A stretch of 64,000 nt of DNA from Psychromarinibacter sediminicola (GTDB lineage Bacteria > Pseudomonadota > Alphaproteobacteria > Rhodobacterales > Rhodobacteraceae), in NCBI RefSeq assembly GCF_029168335.1, contig NZ_JARGYC010000007.1:1-64000 (forward strand). Reading direction: 5' to 3'. Position 1 is the first letter of the stretch; the number at the start of each line of letters is the position of its first letter. This document shows, one piece after another, positions 1 through 10,029 of this stretch. The notes beneath the pieces are model-generated. The model saw nothing but the letters and a program-made list of their open reading frames with translations, was not told the origin of the DNA and ran no database searches. A program made the translations under genes and the position numbers.

Positions 1-95
1 TTCTTCGGTTCTTCGGTTCTTCGGTTCTTCGGTTCTTCGGTTCTTCGGTTCTTCGGTTCTTCGGTTCTTCGGTTCTTCGGTTCTTCGGTTCTTCG
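1..95. repeat. Octanucleotide tandem repeat TTCTTCGG, about 11.9 copies
   Basis: The 8-bp unit TTCTTCGG is repeated without error from the window edge to position 95, where the last unit ends TTCTTCGC. It probably extends beyond the window. Each unit contains CTTCGG, the sequence of a very stable RNA tetraloop with its closing pair. The period is not a multiple of three and all frames are open, so copy-number changes would shift any reading frame crossing it. I see no gene that clearly starts or ends in it here. Confidence 0.97.
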
Positions 96-102
96 CGTGG
101 TA

Positions 103-124
103 CTCTACATAGGGCTATGTAGAG
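103..124. repeat. Perfect 9-bp hairpin beside the octamer repeat
   Basis: CTCTACATA at 103-111 is the exact reverse complement of TATGTAGAG at 116-124, with a GGGC loop. No T-tract follows, so it is not a typical terminator. It sits 8 bp after the octanucleotide repeat. Confidence 0.7.
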
Positions 125-162
125 ATACTGTCAAGGGCGGCATTCCCAGCGAACAAGCGTAG

Positions 163-330
163 GATGGGTGCTCGCACCCATCACCCTGGCCGGCAAGCGT
201 AGGGTGCGTGCTCCGCACGCACCAAACCTCACAAATCATCCCAAATGGTGCATGACACCACGCCCCCGCCGTCTCGTCCCGGCGATCCGACATCCCCGGC
301 CCGCCCCGTAGGGTGGGCAATCTGCCCACC
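163..330. repeat. Three REP-like hairpins with a GTAGGGTG-type lead
   Basis: Three perfect inverted repeats lie close together: GATGGGTG/CACCCATC at 163-182, GGTGCGTGC/GCACGCACC at 203-223 and GGTGGGCA/TGCCCACC at 312-330. Each is preceded by CGTAGG or GTAGGG. Two related copies lie upstream of gatB near 2854 and 2925. This stretch contains no gene I can support between the octamer repeat and 359. Confidence 0.75.
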
Positions 331-358
331 GCCCCGGACCGGGCGCAGGCCCGGCCGC

Positions 359-937
359 TCAGCGCCCGAACAGCCCCGGGGCCTTCTTGCCGTTCGGCTC
401 GGGATGCCGCGCCGCGCCGAGCCGGGGCGTGCGGCCCTCCTGCGTGCGCGAGGTGAAGCTGACCGGCTCCTCCTCCTCCGCCGGGGCGTGGCTGGCCGAG
501 CGGAAGGCCGGCAGCGACACCGGCTCGTCCCCGGCCGGCTCCGGCGCCGCGTCGGCCGGCGGGGCGGCGCGGAACGGCACCGGCTCGGGCGGGCGCACCG
601 GCTCCGGCGCGGCCGTCTCCACCGGCTCCGGCGCGGGGGCGGGCGCGGGCGGCTCGGCCACGTGGGCCGCGGCGATGGCGTCGGCCGTGGGGGCCTCGGC
701 CGCCTCCGTCGCCCGGCGGAACACCAGCATGTTCTGGAACACGGTCGTCCGCCCGGTCAGCCCCGAGCGCTCCTCGCAGGGCAGGGTATCGGTGCGCTGG
801 TACTCCCAGCCGTCGGCGCCGTACCGGTTCATCAGCGTGGCCAGCTCGTGCGCGAACCGCGCCTCCGTCCCCTTGACGCCCTTCACCTTCCCGGCCTTCT
901 TCGGCGCGGGCACGACCTTGTATTCATAGCGCGGCAT
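359..937 (-). CDS. DUF4177 domain protein
   Basis: A 192-residue protein of unknown function. The N-terminal 70 residues (MPRYEYKVVPAP..., ...YGADGWEYQRTDTLP...) match the DUF4177 pattern: a short beta-rich domain with a conserved DGWE signature. It is followed by a Pro/Ala/Glu-rich, probably disordered region and a short basic tail. The start at 937 is chosen because GAGGGGG lies just upstream and the conserved domain begins there; an in-frame ATG 13 codons upstream adds nothing recognisable. It has no transmembrane segment or signal peptide. Confidence 0.8.
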   Translation of the reverse strand: MPRYEYKVVPAPKKAGKVKGVKGTEARFAHELATLMNRYGADGWEYQRTDTLPCEERSGLTGRTTVFQNMLVFRRATEAAEAPTADAIAAAHVAEPPAPAPAPEPVETAAPEPVRPPEPVPFRAAPPADAAPEPAGDEPVSLPAFRSASHAPAEEEEPVSFTSRTQEGRTPRLGAARHPEPNGKKAPGLFGR

Positions 938-1130
938 CAACGGCCCCCTCGGATTCGACGCGCTCGACCGTAGCAAACCGCCCCCGAAAGGGGAAGCGCA
1001 AGGCTGCCCCCCGGGGCGGGTCTCCGCCGGCGCCGGCCCGGCCCCGTTGGCGCCGGCCCGCCTCCGGGGCAGGGGGCGGCGCGCTGCGGCCTCCGGCCGG
1101 GACGGTCAATTCGGCCCGGACACACCCCGG

Positions 1131-1187
1131 ACAGTTACCGCTACCGATAACGAAATCAACGGGTTGGCCCCCCGTCCAACCTCGGAC
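1131..1187. repeat. 57-bp repeat, copy A (inverted relative to copy B), 3' of gatB
   Basis: The reverse complement of 1131-1187 aligns without gaps to 2790-2846: the first 18 positions (GTCCGAGGTTGGACGGGG) are identical and about 45 of 57 match overall. This copy starts 2 bp beyond the gatB stop codon. Inside it are small hairpins, for example GTTACCG/CGATAAC with one mismatch. Confidence 0.85.
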
Positions 1188-1189
1188 GC

Positions 1190-2701
<1,512 letters not shown>

Positions 2702-2789
2702 GGCGTCTGTCCCGCTGCTTGGATCGGGGTCGTTCTAGGCGAGCGGGCGGGGCGGGGCAAGCGGGTTGCTGGCCGGCCGGACTCCGGGT

Positions 2790-2846
2790 GTCCGAGGTTG
2801 GACGGGGTGGTAAGGTGTTGGTTTTGTTGGCGGTAGCGGTAACAGG
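2790..2846. repeat. 57-bp repeat, copy B, 5' of gatB
   Basis: This copy begins GTCCGAGGTTGGACGGGG and ends CGGTAGCGGTAACAGG. It is the inverted partner of 1131-1187 and lies about 90 bp upstream of the gatB start. Confidence 0.85.
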
Positions 2847-2850
2847 CTTG

Positions 2851-2950
2851 TAGGGTGCGTGATTTCACGCACCGCTGTTGTTTCCGTCGCGACGCTTGCC
2901 GTCGTGGTGCGTTTTCCCGCGAAAGGTGCGTGCAAGCACACACCCTACGC
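2851..2950. repeat. Facing pair of REP-like hairpins
   Basis: GGTGCGTGA/TCACGCACC (2854-2873) is preceded by GTAGG, and an imperfect hairpin with GGTGCGTGC/GCACACACC arms (2924-2943) is followed by CTACGCC. The two elements therefore face each other, like a BIME pair. Together with copy B of the 57-bp repeat they fill the 335 bp between gatB and the next gene; I see no reading frame there. Confidence 0.7.
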
Positions 2951-3036
2951 CTGGATCCGCACGACGCGACAGACTCGGGCTTGGCGGGGGCGAGCGGAGG
3001 GGGCAGGCTGAACCGGACGACAGGCGGAGGGTGCGG

Positions 3037-3597
3037 ATGGGACGGCGATGGTTGGTATGGGGGATGGGGCTGGTCCTGGCGGGGTGCGTGTTCACGGAGC
3101 GGCCGGTGCTGGACGAGAGTAACAGCGTGACCATTGAAAACTCCCCGGCGGTGCAGGCCTTTCTGGCGGCGGCCGACGGGTATAGCTGGGGGCCGGACGG
3201 GGCCCAGCCGGGGCCGGGGGGTGCGACGCTGTTCTCGGTGACCGACGGCCGGGCGCCCGACGCGATCCGGGTGCGCGAGACCGAGGGCGGCATCGTGCTG
3301 GTGCAGGAGACCGCCGCGGGCTGCGGGCTGCCGATGTGTACCGCCTATTACGGGGTGCGGGTGGGGCCCGACGGGACACCGCAGCTGTGCCTGTTCGACG
3401 CAAGCGGGCCGTGGGAGGCGGTCGTGGCGCGCGCGGCGCCCTTCGGCGTGACACTGGTGAAACAGGAGGAGACCGAGGGACTCATAGACGTGCCGCCGGT
3501 GGTGACGGTGGCGGGGGCGCCCGGCGATATCGCGGCGTTCCTGCTGGCGCATACGGATGAGGAGTTCATGCGGTGCCGGACTCCGCCGGAGCGGTGA
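3037..3597 (+). CDS. Putative lipoprotein of unknown function
   Basis: This is a 186-residue protein with a lipoprotein signal peptide: basic MGRRW, a hydrophobic core, and lipobox LAGC with Cys at residue 17. It is therefore predicted to be a lipid-anchored envelope protein. The ATG at 3037 is preceded by GGAGG with 6 bp spacing. The mature part is about 170 residues with a few cysteines (AAGCGLPMC) and no domain I recognise. It stands alone, about 200 bp before the creatinase gene. Confidence 0.75.
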   Translation: MGRRWLVWGMGLVLAGCVFTERPVLDESNSVTIENSPAVQAFLAAADGYSWGPDGAQPGPGGATLFSVTDGRAPDAIRVRETEGGIVLVQETAAGCGLPMCTAYYGVRVGPDGTPQLCLFDASGPWEAVVARAAPFGVTLVKQEETEGLIDVPPVVTVAGAPGDIAAFLLAHTDEEFMRCRTPPER

Positions 3598-3805
3598 GGC
3601 CCGGCATGGCGGCCGGAGCCCCCTTCCCCTTGAATGGGCCGCCCGTTTGCGGAATAGAACGGGGCACGGGGCGGGCGATGGCGTCGCCGACGCGGCTTTC
3701 GCGTGGCCCCGTTCATCCATCCTGAACGCCGGGATCTTGCTTTTCCGCTGCCGCGGCGAAGGGAGAGGACCGCGCCGCGCCGCACAGACGAGGAGGACCG
3801 TTCCG

Positions 3806-5005
3806 ATGGATCGTCCAGACTACTACCGGTTCCACCAGGGCGCGCGCGTCCTGCCGTTCGATGCCGCCGAGTACGACGCCCGCCTGGCCGGCCTACGCGC
3901 GCGCATGGCCGAGGCCGGGGTGGAAGCCTGTGTCTTCACCTCGATGCATAGCGTGGCCTATTACTCGGGCTTTCTCTACTGCGCCTTCGGCCGGCCCTAT
4001 GCGCTGGTGGTGACGCCCGACGACAGCGTCACGATCAGCGCCGGGATCGACGCGGCGCAGCCCTGGCGGCGCTGTCACGGCGACAACATCACCTATACCG
4101 ACTGGCGGCGGGACAACTTCTGGCGCGCGATCCTGTCGGTGACGGGGCCGGGCCGCGCCATCGGTTACGAGGCCGACCACCTGCCGGTGGCGCAGAAGGC
4201 GCTGCTGGAGGCGTTCCTGTCGCCCGCGGCGGTGACCGACATCGCGCCGGCGGCGATGCGGCAGCGGATGCACAAGTCCGCCGCCGAGATCGCGCTGATC
4301 CGGCAGGGCGCGGCGGTGGCCGACATAGGGGGCTGCGCCATCCGCGAGGCGATCCGGCCCGGCCTCCGCGAGATCGACGTGGCGATGGCCGGCCGCGACG
4401 CGATGGAGCTGGAGATCGCCCGGCGCTTTCCCGAGGCCGAGTACCGCGACACCTGGGTCTGGTTCCAGTCCGGCCCGAACACCGACGGCGCCCACAACCC
4501 GGTGACCGCGCGGGTGCTGGAGCGCGGCGATATCCTGAGCCTCAACGCCTTTCCGATGATCTCGGGCTATTACACGGCGCTGGAGCGGACGATGTTCGTG
4601 GGCGAGGTCGACGAAGCCTCGCGGGCGATCTGGGAGGCGAACGTGGCGGCGCACGACTACGGCATGCGCCTGCTGAAACCCGGCGCGCGCTGTTCGGAGG
4701 TGACCGAGAAGATCAACGCCTTCCTCGCCGCGCGCGACCTGCTGCAGTACCGGACCTTCGGCTATGGCCACTCCTTCGGCGTGCTCAGCCACTATTACGG
4801 CCGCGAGGCGGGGCTGGAGCTGCGCGAGGATGTCGACACGGTGCTGGAACCGGGCATGGTGATCTCGATGGAGCCGATGCTGACCATCCCCGAGGGGCAG
4901 CCGGGCGCAGGCGGCTACCGCGAGCACGACATCCTGGTGATCACCGAGGACGGCAACGAGGACATCACCGGCTTCCCCTACGGGCCGGGGGCCAACGTGG
5001 TCTGA
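3806..5005 (+). CDS. Creatinase (creatine amidinohydrolase), M24-fold
   Basis: The predicted reaction is hydrolysis of creatine to sarcosine and urea. The 399-residue length and sequence follow the characterised Pseudomonas putida creatinase closely. Shared segments include FLYCAFGRPYALVV (Phe61, Arg63), WFQSGPNTDGAHNPVT with the catalytic His230, YYTALERTMF (Glu260), FGYGHSFGVLSHYYGREAGL (His322) and SMEPM (Glu356). Unlike metal-dependent M24 peptidases, creatinases lack the metal-binding Asp/His set, which fits what is seen. Start at 3806 follows AGGAGG with 9 bp spacing. No sarcosine oxidase, creatininase or transporter gene is adjacent, so its substrate supply is not explained locally. 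Confidence 0.93.
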   Translation: MDRPDYYRFHQGARVLPFDAAEYDARLAGLRARMAEAGVEACVFTSMHSVAYYSGFLYCAFGRPYALVVTPDDSVTISAGIDAAQPWRRCHGDNITYTDWRRDNFWRAILSVTGPGRAIGYEADHLPVAQKALLEAFLSPAAVTDIAPAAMRQRMHKSAAEIALIRQGAAVADIGGCAIREAIRPGLREIDVAMAGRDAMELEIARRFPEAEYRDTWVWFQSGPNTDGAHNPVTARVLERGDILSLNAFPMISGYYTALERTMFVGEVDEASRAIWEANVAAHDYGMRLLKPGARCSEVTEKINAFLAARDLLQYRTFGYGHSFGVLSHYYGREAGLELREDVDTVLEPGMVISMEPMLTIPEGQPGAGGYREHDILVITEDGNEDITGFPYGPGANVV

Positions 5006-5030
5006 CCCGGCACGGCGCCGGGCGCGGCGG

Positions 5031-5675
5031 TCAGGTCGCGTCCGGCTGTTCCGGCGGCGCGGCCTTGCGGAACGGCTCCAATTCGTCCAGCGCGGCGAAG
5101 ATGCGCTCGATCGTGGGGTAGGGGGAGCTGTCCACCTTGAAGCGGCGGTTGTTCCAGATCTGGGCGTAGAGGCAGCAGTCGGCGAGGCCGGGCGTGTCGC
5201 CGTGGCAGTAGCGCCCGGTCTCGGGGCTGTCCGCCAGCAGGGCCTCCAGCGGGCGAAAGGTCTGGTGAACCCAGTGGTTGAACCAGGCGGCCTTGCCCTG
5301 GTCGTCCTGGTCGAACTGCGTGGCGAGGTATTGCAGGACGCGCAGGTTGTTCAGCGGATGCACCTCGCAGGCGATCATGTAGGCCAGCGCGCGGACCCGG
5401 GCGCGGCCCCTGGCGTCGGCGGGCAGCAGCGGCGGGTCGGGATATTCCTCTTCGAGATACTCGATGATGGCGAGCGACTGGGACAGGGCGGTGCCGTCGT
5501 CGAGCTCCAGCACCGGGACCAGGCCGGCCGGACTCCTTGCCAGGAAATCGGGCGTCTGCGTCTCTTTCTTGAGCAGGGCATAGGCCTTGTAGTCGTAGTC
5601 CAGCCCCTTGAGATTCAGCGCCGCGCGCAGCCGCGTCGACGTCGAGGAGCGGAAATAATTGTGCAACGTCAGCAT
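5031..5675 (-). CDS. maiA: Maleylacetoacetate isomerase (zeta-class GST)
   Basis: This enzyme isomerises maleylacetoacetate to fumarylacetoacetate with glutathione, in tyrosine/homogentisate degradation. The 214-residue protein has an N-terminal thioredoxin-like domain (residues 1-80) with the active-site motif SSTSTRLR, the GSH-binding QSLAIIEYLEE segment, and an all-helical C-terminal domain with CEVHPLNNLRVL. The usual neighbours (fumarylacetoacetase, homogentisate dioxygenase) are absent, so the exact substrate is inferred from sequence only. It converges on the creatinase gene, 25 bp away. Confidence 0.9.
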   Translation of the reverse strand: MLTLHNYFRSSTSTRLRAALNLKGLDYDYKAYALLKKETQTPDFLARSPAGLVPVLELDDGTALSQSLAIIEYLEEEYPDPPLLPADARGRARVRALAYMIACEVHPLNNLRVLQYLATQFDQDDQGKAAWFNHWVHQTFRPLEALLADSPETGRYCHGDTPGLADCCLYAQIWNNRRFKVDSSPYPTIERIFAALDELEPFRKAAPPEQPDAT

Positions 5676-5847
5676 GGTGGCACCTCCTGGGGGCGGAGTG
5701 TCGCGCGGCGCGGCGGCGATGGCAACGCGAAAGGCGGGGGTTGGCGGCGACCGGTTCGGGACCTAGGTGGCGTGAGGTCGATCAAAAGGGGCGGCCGCGC
5801 CTGCCGGTGGCGGGGCGGACCGGCCGGTCAACACGGAGGTACGTGAG

Positions 5848-6171
5848 ATGAAGCGGATGATGGCCGTTCTGTGCATGGGTGTGGCGCTGCCGGCGGCGGC
5901 GCAGGAGAGCGACGGCGTGGTCGCGATGTGCCTGGCGCAGGGCGAAAGCGAAGAGGTCTGCGGCTGCGTGTCCGAGACGCTGATGGACGAGATGGACGAC
6001 AGCTATGGCGAGTTCGAGGCATTCGGCGCCGCCTATGCCATGAAGGTCGAGGACGAGGGCATGGGCCCGGTGACGGCCTGGGGCGCGGCGCTGGACGAGG
6101 TCGGCATGGGCCGGGTGCAGGCGAACCCGATGGGCGACGCCTATCGCAGCGCGGTGGCCTCCTGCGAGTAG
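5848..6171 (+). CDS. Small exported protein of unknown function
   Basis: A 107-residue protein with a signal peptide (MKRMMAVLCMGVALPAAAQ, cleavage likely after AAAQ). The mature part is acidic, about 88 residues, with four cysteines (MC, VCGC, SC) that could form disulfides in the periplasm. ACGGAGG lies 8 bp before the ATG. I do not recognise the family. It is followed by another exported protein in the same direction, 166 bp downstream. Confidence 0.72.
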   Translation: MKRMMAVLCMGVALPAAAQESDGVVAMCLAQGESEEVCGCVSETLMDEMDDSYGEFEAFGAAYAMKVEDEGMGPVTAWGAALDEVGMGRVQANPMGDAYRSAVASCE

Positions 6172-6337
6172 TGTCGGGCGCCGCGGGCGCCTGCCATATC
6201 TTGTGGACGAGCCCGTAAGCTGCCGGGACGAATGGGGGATTCCCGCCGATGCCGGGCGCGCGGGCTGGACGGTCCGCGCGGAATTTGGCACGGGATTGTC
6301 GGCCGGCACGGGCCGGTGCTGCTGAAGAACCTGGGAC

Positions 6338-6937
6338 ATGCTGAAATCCGCTTTCTGGGCCGCGGTCGTCGCCGCGGCATTCTCTGCGGCGGGGTGCGCG
6401 AGCAAGCCCGCCCCCGACACCGCGCAGGTGCCGCCGATGCGCTGGGACTTCCGGCCGGAGGCGCGCGAGTGGACCCTGTCCACGATGAACGCGCTGGAGA
6501 CGCATGGCGCGGTGCTGCCGACGCTGACGCCGTCCGACATCGACGAATGGTGCCCGGCCTATCGCACCGCGCCGGTCGACCAGCGCAAGGCGTTCTGGGC
6601 GGGGCTGTTCTCGGCGCTGGCCAAGCACGAGAGCCGCTGGACGCCGGACGCCTCGGGCGGCGGCGGGCGCTGGCTGGGCCTGTTGCAGATCGCGCCGGCG
6701 ACGGCGCGGGGCGTGGGCTGCCGGGCGCAGACGGCGGCGGCGCTGTTCGATGGGTCGGCCAACCTGTCCTGCGGGGTGCGGCTGGCGGCGCACGAGATGC
6801 CGCGGAAGAACCGGATCCTGGGCGGGCCGGGCCGCTGGGGCGGCGTGGCGCAGCACTGGGCGCCGTTCCGCTACCCGGACAAGGTGGCCGACATGCGCAA
6901 CTGGCTGCGGGCGCAGCCGTATTGCGCCGCGAAGTAG
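6338..6937 (+). CDS. Lysozyme-like / lytic transglycosylase-type lipoprotein
   Basis: This 199-residue protein has a lipoprotein signal (hydrophobic core then SAAGC, Cys20), so it is probably membrane-anchored in the envelope. Residues about 85-185 resemble the soluble lytic transglycosylase fold: ALAKHESRWTP contains the expected catalytic Glu, and GLLQIAPATARGVGC matches the GLMQI...A signature. It may cut peptidoglycan glycan strands. Two cysteine pairs occur in the domain. The family assignment rests on short motifs, so an inactive lysozyme-like scaffold is possible. Confidence 0.75.
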   Translation: MLKSAFWAAVVAAAFSAAGCASKPAPDTAQVPPMRWDFRPEAREWTLSTMNALETHGAVLPTLTPSDIDEWCPAYRTAPVDQRKAFWAGLFSALAKHESRWTPDASGGGGRWLGLLQIAPATARGVGCRAQTAAALFDGSANLSCGVRLAAHEMPRKNRILGGPGRWGGVAQHWAPFRYPDKVADMRNWLRAQPYCAAK

Positions 6938-6996
6938 CCGGGGCGCGCCCGACGCGGCCGCCGCCGCCCTGACCGGGACGCGGGCCGGCGCGGCGT

Positions 6997-9573
6997 TCAG
7001 TCGTCGCCGAGGATGCGGCCCACCATCTCGGTCGTGTCGCGCGACAGTTCGGGCGTGCGGGCGATCCGCCGCAGCGCGTCGCGCATCAGGTCCTGCCGGT
7101 CGGCGTCGTAGCGGCGCCAGGTCTCGAACATCGTGGTCATCCGCGCCGTGGTCTGCGGGTTCACCGGGTCGAGCCGGATCAGCCAGTCGGCCACCAGCTC
7201 GTAGGAGGCGCCCGAGGGGTCGTGGAAGCCGGCCGCGTTCATCGCCAGCGCGCCGATCACCGAGCGGAAGCGGTTGGGGTTCTTCCAGTCGAAATCCTTG
7301 TGCCGGGTCAGCGCCTGCGCGGTCTCGGCGGCCCGGTGCGGCGCGGCGTGGCTGGTCTGCAGGGCGAACCACTTGTCGATGACCAGCCGGTCGTGTTCCC
7401 ACTGCCGGTAGAAGCGGCCGACCTCTTCCTGGCCGGCGCCGATGGTCAAGAGCGCGCCGAGCGCGCCCAACTGCTCGGTCATGTTGTCGGCGTCGCGGTA
7501 CTGCTTGGCCGCCGCCTTGCCGTGATCCAGCCGCGACAGAAGCCCCAGCGCTGTCTGGCGCAGGGCGCGGCAGCCGGCGGCGCGGGCGTCGGGCGCGTAG
7601 GGGCCGGGGATGTTCATCGCCTCGTAGAGATCCGGCAGGATTGCCGAGAGATGCTCGGCCATGGCGAGCATCAGCTTCTCGCGCGCGGCGTGGATCGCCA
7701 GCGGGTCGGGCGTGACGCCCGCGTCGAACAGCGTCTGGGCCATGTCGTCCTCGGACGGCAGCCGCAGGGCGAGGGCGCGGAACGCCGGGTCGAGCCCGTC
7801 GTCGCGCGCCACCCGCTCCAGCGCGTCCAGATAGGCGGGCCCGGGCGCGGCGTTGTCGGTGACCATGCGCGCCAGCACGTCCTTGGCCAGCGCGCGGCCC
7901 GCCTCCCACTTGTTGAACGGGTCGGTGTCGTGGGCCAGCAGGAAGGCGCGTTCCTCGGTCGAGGTGGTCCGCTCCAGGATCACCGGGGCGGAGAAATCGC
8001 GCAGGATCGACGGCACCGGCCGGGCGGCGAGGTTCTCGAAGGTAAAGCTCTGCTCCGCCTCGGTCATCTCCAGCACCGTGGTCGGCACCACCTCGTCGCC
8101 ATTGGGGTTCAGCAGGCCCACGGCGATCGGAATGACCTGCGGCGCCTTTGCGGGCTGGCCGGGCGTGGGCGGCGTTTCCTGTTTGATGTGAAGCGTGTAG
8201 CACCCGTCCTTGAAGTCTTCGGTGACGTGCAGGCGCGGCGTGCCCGCCTGGGTGTACCAGCGCCCGAACTGGGTCAGGTCGCGGTCGGTGGCGTCCTCGA
8301 ACACCTTCAGCCAGTCCTCGATGGTGGCGGCGTCGCCGTCATGGCGGCGGAAGTAGAGGTCGAGCGCCCTGGCATAGCCCGCGTCGCCGACGAGGCGCTT
8401 GAGCATGCCGATCACCTCGGCGCCCTTCTCGTAGACCGTCGCGGTGTAGAAGTTGTTGATTTCTATGTAGGAGGACGGCCGGACAGGGTGCGCCAGCGGG
8501 CCGTTATCCTCGCGGAACTGGCGGGCGCGCAGCGCCAGCACGTCGCCGATGCGCTTCACCGGGGCCGAGCGCATGTCGGAGGAGAACTGCTGATCGCGGA
8601 ACACGGTCAGCCCCTCCTTCAGGCAAAGCTGGAACCAGTCGCGGCAGGTGATGCGGTTGCCCGTCCAGTTGTGGAAATACTCGTGGGCGATGATGCCCTC
8701 GACGTTCTCGTAGTCGCCGTCGGTCGCCGTGTCGGGCGAGGCGAGAACGTATTTGGAGTTGAAAATGTTCAACCCCTTGTTCTCCATCGCGCCCATATTG
8801 AAGTCGTCGACGGCCACGATGTTGAAAATGGCCAAGTCGTATTCGCGGCCGTAGACGTCCTCGTCCCATTTCATCGAGCGTTTCAGGGCGTCGAGCGCAT
8901 AGTCGCATTTGCCCTCGTCGCCGGGGCGGACATAGATGCCGAGTTCCACCTCGCGGCCCGACTTCGTGGTGAAGCGGTCCTTCACCGCGCGCAGATCGCC
9001 GGCGACCAGCGCGAAGAGATAGGCGGGCTTGGGCCAGGGGTCGGACCACTCGGCAAACCCGTCGCCCGCCGCGCCGCGATTGCCGTTCGACAAAAGCACC
9101 GGCTGGTCGGATTCGATGCGCACGTCGAACGGCGCCATCACGTCGGGGCGGTCGGGGTAGTAGGTGATCTTGCGGAAGCCCTCGGCCTCGCATTGGGTGC
9201 AGTACATGCCGTTCGACATGTAGAGACCTTCCAGCGCGGTGTTGCCGGCGGGGTCGATCTCCACCTCGGCCTCCCACAGGAAGGGGCCGTCGGGCAGGCG
9301 GTCGGCCGGAATCGTCAGGCCGGTTTCGCTGTGCGCACAGACGCCGTCCTCCAGCGCCGTGCCGGCCACGGCGGCGCGGATCAGCCTGAGCTTCTCGCCG
9401 TCGAGGCGCAGCGGCTGTCCGGGCGCGGCGGCGGGGTTGGGGCGGAATTCGATCCGCGACAGGACGCGGGTCGCCGCGGGATCGAGCCGGAAGACGAGCG
9501 AGACGCGGTCCACGAGATAGGCGGGCGGCGTGTAGTCGGAGAGGAAGACCGCCTGCGGCGCGCTGTCTTTCAT
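6997..9573 (-). CDS. pepN: Aminopeptidase N (M1 family)
   Basis: PepN is a cytoplasmic zinc aminopeptidase that removes N-terminal residues from peptides. The 858-residue length is normal. The exopeptidase motif GAMEN is at 261-265 and the zinc site HEYFH...E uses His297, His301 and Glu320, the same numbers as in the Escherichia coli enzyme. The N-terminal beta domain, thermolysin-like domain, and helical C-terminal domain are all present. It is monocistronic, transcribed away from the small membrane-protein gene at 9675. Confidence 0.97.
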   Translation of the reverse strand: MKDSAPQAVFLSDYTPPAYLVDRVSLVFRLDPAATRVLSRIEFRPNPAAAPGQPLRLDGEKLRLIRAAVAGTALEDGVCAHSETGLTIPADRLPDGPFLWEAEVEIDPAGNTALEGLYMSNGMYCTQCEAEGFRKITYYPDRPDVMAPFDVRIESDQPVLLSNGNRGAAGDGFAEWSDPWPKPAYLFALVAGDLRAVKDRFTTKSGREVELGIYVRPGDEGKCDYALDALKRSMKWDEDVYGREYDLAIFNIVAVDDFNMGAMENKGLNIFNSKYVLASPDTATDGDYENVEGIIAHEYFHNWTGNRITCRDWFQLCLKEGLTVFRDQQFSSDMRSAPVKRIGDVLALRARQFREDNGPLAHPVRPSSYIEINNFYTATVYEKGAEVIGMLKRLVGDAGYARALDLYFRRHDGDAATIEDWLKVFEDATDRDLTQFGRWYTQAGTPRLHVTEDFKDGCYTLHIKQETPPTPGQPAKAPQVIPIAVGLLNPNGDEVVPTTVLEMTEAEQSFTFENLAARPVPSILRDFSAPVILERTTSTEERAFLLAHDTDPFNKWEAGRALAKDVLARMVTDNAAPGPAYLDALERVARDDGLDPAFRALALRLPSEDDMAQTLFDAGVTPDPLAIHAAREKLMLAMAEHLSAILPDLYEAMNIPGPYAPDARAAGCRALRQTALGLLSRLDHGKAAAKQYRDADNMTEQLGALGALLTIGAGQEEVGRFYRQWEHDRLVIDKWFALQTSHAAPHRAAETAQALTRHKDFDWKNPNRFRSVIGALAMNAAGFHDPSGASYELVADWLIRLDPVNPQTTARMTTMFETWRRYDADRQDLMRDALRRIARTPELSRDTTEMVGRILGDD

Positions 9574-9674
9574 GAAGCTATCCCGGATAAGTAATTGGAA
9601 CTCGTCGCTCCTGCGGGACGTTAGGCCGCTAAAGGGCGGTGTTCAATGCCCGCCCGAAGGGAAAGGAGCAACGC

Positions 9675-9872
9675 ATGTCCGCGCCGAATACGAATATGGA
9701 GCGTCAGAAACGCCACCACTGGGCCCCGCTGGCCGGGATCGCCCTGGTGATCCTGTTCGCCGTGGCGATGGGGGCCTATTACCTGGGCTACCTCGCCGCC
9801 GAGGGCAACGACCCCGGCGAGCCGGCCGCGCATATCGACGGCCGGACCGGAGAGGTCGAGCCGGTGGAATAG
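9675..9872 (+). CDS. Small single-span membrane protein
   Basis: A 65-residue protein with a basic N-terminus (MERQKRHH), one transmembrane helix (LAGIALVILFAVAMGAYYLG) and an acidic tail (TGEVEPVE) predicted to be periplasmic. AAAGGAG precedes the ATG at 9675 by 6 bp. It is followed 28 bp later by a hairpin terminator. Function unknown. Confidence 0.7.
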   Translation: MSAPNTNMERQKRHHWAPLAGIALVILFAVAMGAYYLGYLAAEGNDPGEPAAHIDGRTGEVEPVE

Positions 9873-9900
9873 CATCGTCCCACATTGTGGATCGCGGCAG

Positions 9901-9924
9901 GCCGCTCCCGAGGGGGCGGCTTTT
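9901..9924 (+). terminator. Rho-independent terminator
   Basis: GCCGCTCCC pairs with GGGGGCGGC (one T-G pair, tiny loop), followed by TTTTG. It ends the small membrane-protein transcript before the malate synthase gene. Confidence 0.75.
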
Positions 9925-10029
9925 GTCGTCGGCGCAGCATTCTGCGGCGGATCCGGTTGTCGTTGCGGCCGGTAATGCCTATGCAGGCCCGGGCGCCGGC
10001 AGCGGCGATGACGAAAACAAGGGGATCGC

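Noticed and set aside
1-95. CRISPR array
   Set aside because: The repeat unit is 8 bp with no spacers; it is a simple-sequence repeat.
7222-9594. A 790-codon frame antisense to pepN
   Set aside because: pepN on the opposite strand has all catalytic motifs; the antisense product matches nothing.
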